DNA of 18,239 nucleotides, taken from Candidatus Mediterraneibacter colneyensis. GTDB lineage: Bacteria; Bacillota; Clostridia; Lachnospirales; Lachnospiraceae. A model generated the notes under the pieces. That model made no database searches and was not told where the DNA came from. It saw nothing but the letters and a program-made list of their open reading frames with translations. This document shows, piece by piece, positions 14,547 to 18,239 of this stretch (the stretch's first letter is position 1; the number at the start of each line of letters is the position of its first letter). The translations under genes were made by a program, and so were the position numbers. The stretch is taken from the NCBI GenBank assembly GCA_019114745.1, contig DXEY01000137.1:1-18239 (forward strand), in the 5' to 3' direction.

Positions 14547-16166
14547 TTATTCCTTCAGGTATCTGACTTCAAACGTTTCTATTGTGATCGGTTTATTAAA
14601 CAGCGCTCCCTGGGCATAATTGCACCCCAGTTCTTTGAGGACATTGAGCTGATCCTGGGTCTCCACTCCGGATGCCTGCACCGATGCGCCCAGCTGGCGG
14701 CAGATATCGATCACAGCCTGCGCCACGATACGGCTGCGGGCATTTCCCACTATATTTGTGATCAGGCTCTTATCCAGTTTCAGGCTGTCAAACTCCATCA
14801 GCGACAGGATAGAAAAGCTGGAGTCCTTTGCGCCGAAATGATCCAGAATGACCCTCACGTTCGCCTTCCGGATCTTGCTGCTCGTCTCTGCCAGCATCTC
14901 CTGGTTCATATCGCTTCCCGACTCCGACACCTCAACTTCCAGATACTCGCACAGCACATGGTACTTTTCGATCAGATGGAGCATCTTGTCTGCTACGCTC
15001 TCCTGCTTGAGCGTAGCCCCGGCAAAATTCACGGCGATCGGAATCAGCGGGATATCTTCCAGTTCCCATTTGTGCAGCGTTTTGCACACTTCTTCAAACA
15101 CATACAGATCAAGATAATGGGAGAGCTTCGTCTCCTCCAGAAGATTAATATATCTTCCCGGATCCACGATACCCAGATCTTTATGGTGGTACCTGACCAC
15201 TGCTTCAGCGCCTGCCACTCGCTCTGTAGCGGTGTCCACTTTTGGCACAAGACAGACGATAAAGTTTCCGTGTTCCAGATCTTCCAGGAGATCCTGTTTG
15301 ATGATCGGCTCATGATGGCCTTTTTTCAGATTCTTATAATACTTCTTCTTTTCTTCACGCATCATGACTTCTGCGTTCGTCACGAGCTTATCTATGTCAA
15401 TATCGACCTTCTCCCACGCATATCCCATGGATACAAGTCCGAGGCTGATATTGTCAAGTTTCGTATGCGCCGCATAAATCTGCTTTGTAAAATCCTCATA
15501 CGAGGTATTGCCCATCAGGACAAGATACTCATCTCCTGTCAGACGGTATACATCTCCATTGTGAAAATACTCCTGAAGCACTTCTCCCACGCGGATCACG
15601 ACTTCATCTCCGTACTCTCTGCCAAATTCCTTATTAAAATTCTTCAGCCCGTTGATATCGATCGAAAGGGCGCCCAGAGACTTCAGTTCATGCTCCTTTG
15701 TATGTTCCAGATAATCCACCAGGCTGTTCCGGTTGAGCAGTCCGGTCAGGTCATCATGATAGCTCAGGTACTCCTGCTGTTTCTGCATCTTCTGGAGAGC
15801 GATCGCCTGAGGAATATATGGAAGGAGAGCGCGCATCAGATCCAGGGTACATCCTCCCCGGTGTACCCCGACAGCCGCCAGGATTGCCGTCGTATCTCCG
15901 CTGATCTGCTTAAATACGCTATAGCTGTCCGCAGTGGTATCTGTGACCTCTTCTTTCATCCACTTCGGCTGCTGATCTTCGGACATCAGCTTCAGGCGGT
16001 CACGCTGCCACTCTACGTTTTCAGCGCACCACTCATAGATTGTTTCAATATCTCCCTGTTCTTTTTCGATATAATAAACATACTCTGCGTCGTAATAATC
16101 CCGTACTGTACTGAGGACATCATTCATGATCTCCATCAGAGAACGCGGTTTGTAGCTTTCACTCAT
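14547..16166 (-). CDS. GGDEF-EAL-type protein with degenerate active sites
   Basis: A 539-residue cytoplasmic protein with a GAF-like N-terminal region (about 1-130), a GGDEF domain (about 135-285) and an EAL domain (about 290-535), the architecture of c-di-GMP enzymes. In the GGDEF domain the signature reads TGDEY (210-214), no RxxD inhibitory site precedes it, and Asp170 is kept. In the EAL domain EAL reads EAV (Glu321), Asn380, Glu412, Lys463, Glu502 and Gln519 are kept, but the paired Asp of DDFGTG is changed: DHFGAK at 442-447. Loss of phosphodiesterase activity is therefore likely. The ATG at 16166 has AGGGGAG 8 bases upstream; a longer ORF to 16250 lacks a site. It heads the operon ending in dgt. 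Confidence 0.88.
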   Translation of the reverse strand: MSESYKPRSLMEIMNDVLSTVRDYYDAEYVYYIEKEQGDIETIYEWCAENVEWQRDRLKLMSEDQQPKWMKEEVTDTTADSYSVFKQISGDTTAILAAVGVHRGGCTLDLMRALLPYIPQAIALQKMQKQQEYLSYHDDLTGLLNRNSLVDYLEHTKEHELKSLGALSIDINGLKNFNKEFGREYGDEVVIRVGEVLQEYFHNGDVYRLTGDEYLVLMGNTSYEDFTKQIYAAHTKLDNISLGLVSMGYAWEKVDIDIDKLVTNAEVMMREEKKKYYKNLKKGHHEPIIKQDLLEDLEHGNFIVCLVPKVDTATERVAGAEAVVRYHHKDLGIVDPGRYINLLEETKLSHYLDLYVFEEVCKTLHKWELEDIPLIPIAVNFAGATLKQESVADKMLHLIEKYHVLCEYLEVEVSESGSDMNQEMLAETSSKIRKANVRVILDHFGAKDSSFSILSLMEFDSLKLDKSLITNIVGNARSRIVAQAVIDICRQLGASVQASGVETQDQLNVLKELGCNYAQGALFNKPITIETFEVRYLKE

Positions 16167-16259
16167 GTCTTTCTCTCCCCTGTCTAACTGAATTCTCCAA
16201 AGAATCCCTGTGAAAATACATAAAACACCACTTATCCCTGCATCACACAAGGCATTTTT

Positions 16260-16288
16260 ATTGTAGTATACGATATGTCAAAATGCAA
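16260..16288 (-). promoter_or_regulatory. Candidate promoter of the GGDEF-EAL - dgt operon
   Basis: Minus-strand TTGCAT (16283-16288) and TACAAT (16260-16265) are 17 bases apart. The -10 is good and the -35 matches only the TTG half. A perfect TTGACA overlaps the spacer but has no -10 at proper distance. The predicted start, about 16253, leaves a leader of roughly 85 bases and excludes the upstream ORF extension. Confidence 0.5.
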
Positions 16289-16318
16289 GATAAAACTAAT
16301 TTCCAGAGGGACGCAAAG

Positions 16319-16347
16319 AACCGGGGTACTGGATCCAGCCCCCGGTT
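16319..16347 (-). terminator. Probable terminator after the pit-DUF47 operon
   Basis: Arms AACCGGGG / CCCCGGTT (16319-16326, 16340-16347) enclose a loop holding the palindrome CTGGATCCAG, which can extend the stem. On the minus strand it lies about 30 bases past the stop of the DUF47 gene and is followed by CTTTGCG, a short T-run. The plus side has TTTTCGCTCT. The stem is strong, the tails weak. Confidence 0.6.
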
Positions 16348-16377
16348 TTCGCTCTCTGCCGGCATCAGATTCCGGCG

Positions 16378-17001
16378 CTATGAATTACTCATCACAACAC
16401 TCTCTACCACGTCAGCCACATGCTCGCACGCATCCGCACATCTCTCCAGATAAATGTAGATATCTCTCCATGCGATAATGCGGATCGGATCCTCCGACTC
16501 TGTATAGAGACCTCTGATGCTCTCCATAAACAGCCTGTCCGACTCTTCCTCCAGATCGTTGATCCGGATGATGAGCTGTTTAAGCGTCCTGGATTTCTTA
16601 AAGTTTTTAAATTCCACAAGAAGATCTCTCACCGCATTGCAGCACTCGATCACAACATCCGTCATCTTCAGGGCATTGGGTTCGATCTCCTGCACATTGT
16701 TCATGTACACCCTGAGCATAACATCCTCTACTTTGTCCGTCATATTATCGATATTCTGGCTCAGGGAAACAATGTCCTCGCGTTCGATCGGCGGCAGGAA
16801 CTCCTTCACAAGATGATCGAGCATTTCATGCTTTTTCGCATCTCCGCTGTGCTCTATCTCATGGATAAGATCAAGTTTTTCTTTTAAACTGCCCGGGTCA
16901 AATTCTTCCAGCGTCTCCTTTAACATCTGCGCCGCCCGGCAGGAATCTTCCGCACATGCCACAAAATTGTCGAAATAAAATGAATCCTGTTTCTTTGCCA
17001 C
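16378..17001 (-). CDS. DUF47 family PhoU-like protein, Pit accessory
   Basis: A 207-residue all-helical protein like PhoU halves, encoded next to Pit-type phosphate transporters and thought to regulate them. The sequence has the charged helical pattern FVACAEDSCRAAQMLKETLE, then IEHSGDAKKHEMLDHLVKE and PPIEREDIVSLSQNIDNMTDKVED; the E-R-E-D-I and D-x-x-x-D stretches are the likely metal-binding clusters of this family. The start is GTG at 17001, with AAGGAGG 8 bases upstream. It lies 25 bases after the pit gene and is clearly co-transcribed with it. It ends 30 bases before a GC-rich hairpin. Confidence 0.93.
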   Translation of the reverse strand: MAKKQDSFYFDNFVACAEDSCRAAQMLKETLEEFDPGSLKEKLDLIHEIEHSGDAKKHEMLDHLVKEFLPPIEREDIVSLSQNIDNMTDKVEDVMLRVYMNNVQEIEPNALKMTDVVIECCNAVRDLLVEFKNFKKSRTLKQLIIRINDLEEESDRLFMESIRGLYTESEDPIRIIAWRDIYIYLERCADACEHVADVVESVVMSNS

Positions 17002-17026
17002 TTTTCTTTCCTCCTTGGTCTGTTAT

Positions 17027-18079
17027 CTATAAAACCGCCATAAATATCTTTGCCACTGCAAAACTGATCAGCCCGCACCCCGGGAATGTAAAAATCCACG
17101 TCAGCATCATATCTTTAACTACGCTGAAGTTAATGGCCGAGAGCCTTTTCACAGCTCCGACACCCATGATCGCGCTCGTCTTTGTGTGGGTCGTAGATAC
17201 CGGAATACCAAACACACTGGAGAGCAGAAGGCATACCGCCCCGGCAAGGTCTGCGGAAAATCCCTGGAATTTTTCCAGTTTCACCATATCCATTCCCACC
17301 GACTTGATAATTTTCTCGCCGCCGACGCTTGTCCCGACCCCCATGACCACACTGCACAAAAGCATGAGCCATACCGGTATGATCATCCCTTCCACACTGC
17401 TCTGCCCGTTGCAGAAAGCAATGCCGAGGAACAGCACACCGATGAATTTCTGCCCGTCCTGAGCGCCGTGCATAAAACTCATAAACGCAGCGCCGAAGAT
17501 CTGTGCCGTCGTAAAAAATCCGTTTGTCTTTCTCCTGTCCATAGCCGCGCATATGATGGTCAGGATCTTACAGATCCCCCATCCCATAAAGAATCCGAGC
17601 GCCAGACTCAAAACAAGTCCATACAGGACTTTTACCCATTCGTTAAAATTAATGCCCCCGATCCCGTTATGGATCGCGATCGCCGCACCGGAAAGCCCGG
17701 CGATCAGGCTGTGGCTCTCGCTGGTCGGTATTCCAAACACCGACGCCGCCACGCTGTAGACTACGATCGAAAACAGCGCCGCACAAAGTGCAATCAGCGC
17801 CTCTTCCGTCTCTCCGCCAAAGTCGACCATATTACTGATCGTAGAGGCAACCGCACTGTTGATGTGGGTCATAACGAGTACGCCGAGAAAATTAAATACA
17901 GCGCTCATCATGATCGCCGTCCGCACCTTCAGGCACCTTGTACCGATGCATGTAGCGATCGCGTTCGGCGCATCAGTCCATCCGTTTACAAAGATAACGC
18001 CCAGTGTAAGCACTACCGTCACCATCAGTACAGGATTGGAAAATACCTCCTGGCAGAAGCCTGCAAATGAAACGTCCAT
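17027..18079 (-). CDS. pit: Inorganic phosphate transporter, PiT family
   Basis: A membrane permease taking up phosphate with H+ or Na+, usually as the metal-phosphate complex. The 350 residues contain about ten hydrophobic segments. The two inverted PiT repeats each carry a signature: NGWTDAPNAIATCIGTRCL (about 32-50) with FGIPTSESHSLIAGLSGAAI at about 115-134, and FMHGAQDGQKFIGVLFLG (about 206) with FGIPVSTTHTKTSAIMGVGA (about 303). GGAGGAACT precedes the ATG directly. The order pit then DUF47 is the usual pair. A near-consensus promoter and a structured leader lie upstream. Confidence 0.96.
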   Translation of the reverse strand: MDVSFAGFCQEVFSNPVLMVTVVLTLGVIFVNGWTDAPNAIATCIGTRCLKVRTAIMMSAVFNFLGVLVMTHINSAVASTISNMVDFGGETEEALIALCAALFSIVVYSVAASVFGIPTSESHSLIAGLSGAAIAIHNGIGGINFNEWVKVLYGLVLSLALGFFMGWGICKILTIICAAMDRRKTNGFFTTAQIFGAAFMSFMHGAQDGQKFIGVLFLGIAFCNGQSSVEGMIIPVWLMLLCSVVMGVGTSVGGEKIIKSVGMDMVKLEKFQGFSADLAGAVCLLLSSVFGIPVSTTHTKTSAIMGVGAVKRLSAINFSVVKDMMLTWIFTFPGCGLISFAVAKIFMAVL

Positions 18080-18109
18080 AGTTCCTCCCTCTGAATCTGC
18101 ATAATAATC

Positions 18110-18160
18110 TGATTTTGCACAAAAAGAGACCGGTACGAGCCGGTTTGATTTTACGCAAAA
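18110..18160 (-). repeat. Imperfect 15-bp direct repeats flanking the leader hairpin
   Basis: Read on the plus strand, TGATTTTGCACAAAA (18110-18124) and TGATTTTACGCAAAA (18146-18160) match at 13 of 15 bases and start 36 bases apart. They flank the ACCGG hairpin. Each also contains its own small inverted repeat (TTTTG..CAAAA type), so they could be protein sites or alternative RNA pairings. Confidence 0.5.
18129..18144 (-). promoter_or_regulatory. Short hairpin with U-tract in the pit leader (attenuator-like)
   Basis: On the minus strand ACCGG-CTCGTA-CCGGT is followed by CTCTTTTT (ending 18121), the outline of a small intrinsic terminator located about 50 bases before the pit start codon and about 20 bases after the predicted transcription start. 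The stem is only 5 bp, so it may be a weak attenuator, a stability element, or the remnant of a riboswitch-like structure. Confidence 0.45.
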
Positions 18161-18188
18161 TTAACCTAAATATAACATTCCCCTATAT
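18150..18188 (+). promoter_or_regulatory. 11-bp-phased TTAACA-like repeats over the pit -10 (candidate Pho box)
   Basis: On the plus strand (opposite to pit) the hexamers TTTACG (18150), TTAACC (18161) and ATAACA (18172) follow each other with exact 5-base spacers, and a poorer CTATAT (18183) continues the phase. This is the arrangement of Gram-positive PhoP boxes (TTAACA-like, 6+5). The array covers the -10 element and transcription start, a position suited to repression. No regulator gene is in the window, so this is a candidate only. Confidence 0.4.
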
Positions 18189-18197
18189 GGGTGTCAA
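18169..18197 (-). promoter_or_regulatory. Promoter of the pit-DUF47 operon
   Basis: Minus-strand TTGACA (18192-18197) and TATATT (18169-18174) are separated by 17 bases, and TG at -15/-14 gives an extended -10 (TGTTATATT). An A8 tract and AT-rich DNA upstream (18204-18225) resemble an UP element. It is the strongest promoter in the window, with a predicted start near 18162. Confidence 0.85.
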
Positions 18198-18239
18198 TAA
18201 TCGGTCTTTTTTTTAGCAAAAATATAGCGGCATGAAATT

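Noticed and set aside
14838..16187. 449-residue plus-strand ORF opposite the GGDEF-EAL gene
   Set aside because: It is antisense to a protein with clear GGDEF and EAL motifs, shows no recognisable domain, is rich in His, Ile, Phe and Leu as expected from a reversed frame, and lacks a ribosome site.
16167..16250. Longer start for the GGDEF-EAL gene adding a hydrophobic N-terminus
   Set aside because: The ATG at 16250 has no ribosome site and lies right at the predicted transcription start, while AGGGGAG is properly spaced before the ATG at 16166. The apparent hydrophobic stretch is leader DNA.
17186..18070. 294-residue plus-strand ORF inside pit
   Set aside because: It is antisense to a clear PiT transporter; the composition, very rich in His, Arg and Lys, is that of the complement of a hydrophobic protein.
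18200..18215. T8 run as a plus-strand terminator
   Set aside because: No inverted repeat precedes the run. It is better read as the A-tract upstream of the pit -35 element on the minus strand.

Overview
This 18.2 kb window looks like chromosomal housekeeping DNA from an anaerobic gut Firmicute, most likely Lachnospiraceae. The basis is a V-type ATPase operon with a Na+-type rotor ring, a large Gram-positive-type SRP RNA, strong AGGAGG ribosome sites, and a small-domain protein family I associate with Lachnospiraceae. I see no mobile element, CRISPR array, tRNA, rRNA operon or phage gene. Almost all genes lie on the minus strand, so each operon reads from high to low coordinates.

Layout, left to right. 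(1) 1-5360: V-type ATPase operon in the order H/G-like stalk, I, K, E, C, F, A. It starts from a promoter near 5332-5360 and runs out of the window inside subunit A. (2) 5373-8899: a tight operon of a B12-type radical SAM protein with a DUF4080-like tail, a 33-residue membrane peptide overlooked by length filters, an AIR-synthase-fold protein, and the tRNA methyltransferase trmL. (3) 8942-9290: large SRP RNA on the plus strand with its own promoter and a strong terminator, convergent with tadA (9300-9827). (4) 9921-10787: a plus-strand gene of unknown function whose 3' end overlaps the convergent dGTPase gene. (5) 10780-16288: a five-gene operon reading GGDEF-EAL-like protein, phosphopantetheinyl transferase, VanY-like carboxypeptidase, HTH protein, dgt. 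(6) 16319-18197: the phosphate transporter pit with its PhoU-like partner (DUF47), a near-consensus promoter, and a structured leader.

How they work together. The V-ATPase and pit operons are transport modules. The trmL, tadA and SRP RNA genes serve translation and protein targeting. The dgt operon mixes a probable nucleotide-binding signalling protein, a wall enzyme, a carrier-protein activator and nucleotide-pool control.

No obviously novel multi-gene system is visible. The best leads are the doubly degenerate GGDEF-EAL protein, the coupled 33-residue membrane peptide, the radical SAM/AIR-synthase pair of unknown substrate, Pho-box-like 11-bp-phased repeats across the pit promoter, and a mis-callable TTG start in V-ATPase subunit C. 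All functional calls rest on recognised motifs read by eye; no database search was run.
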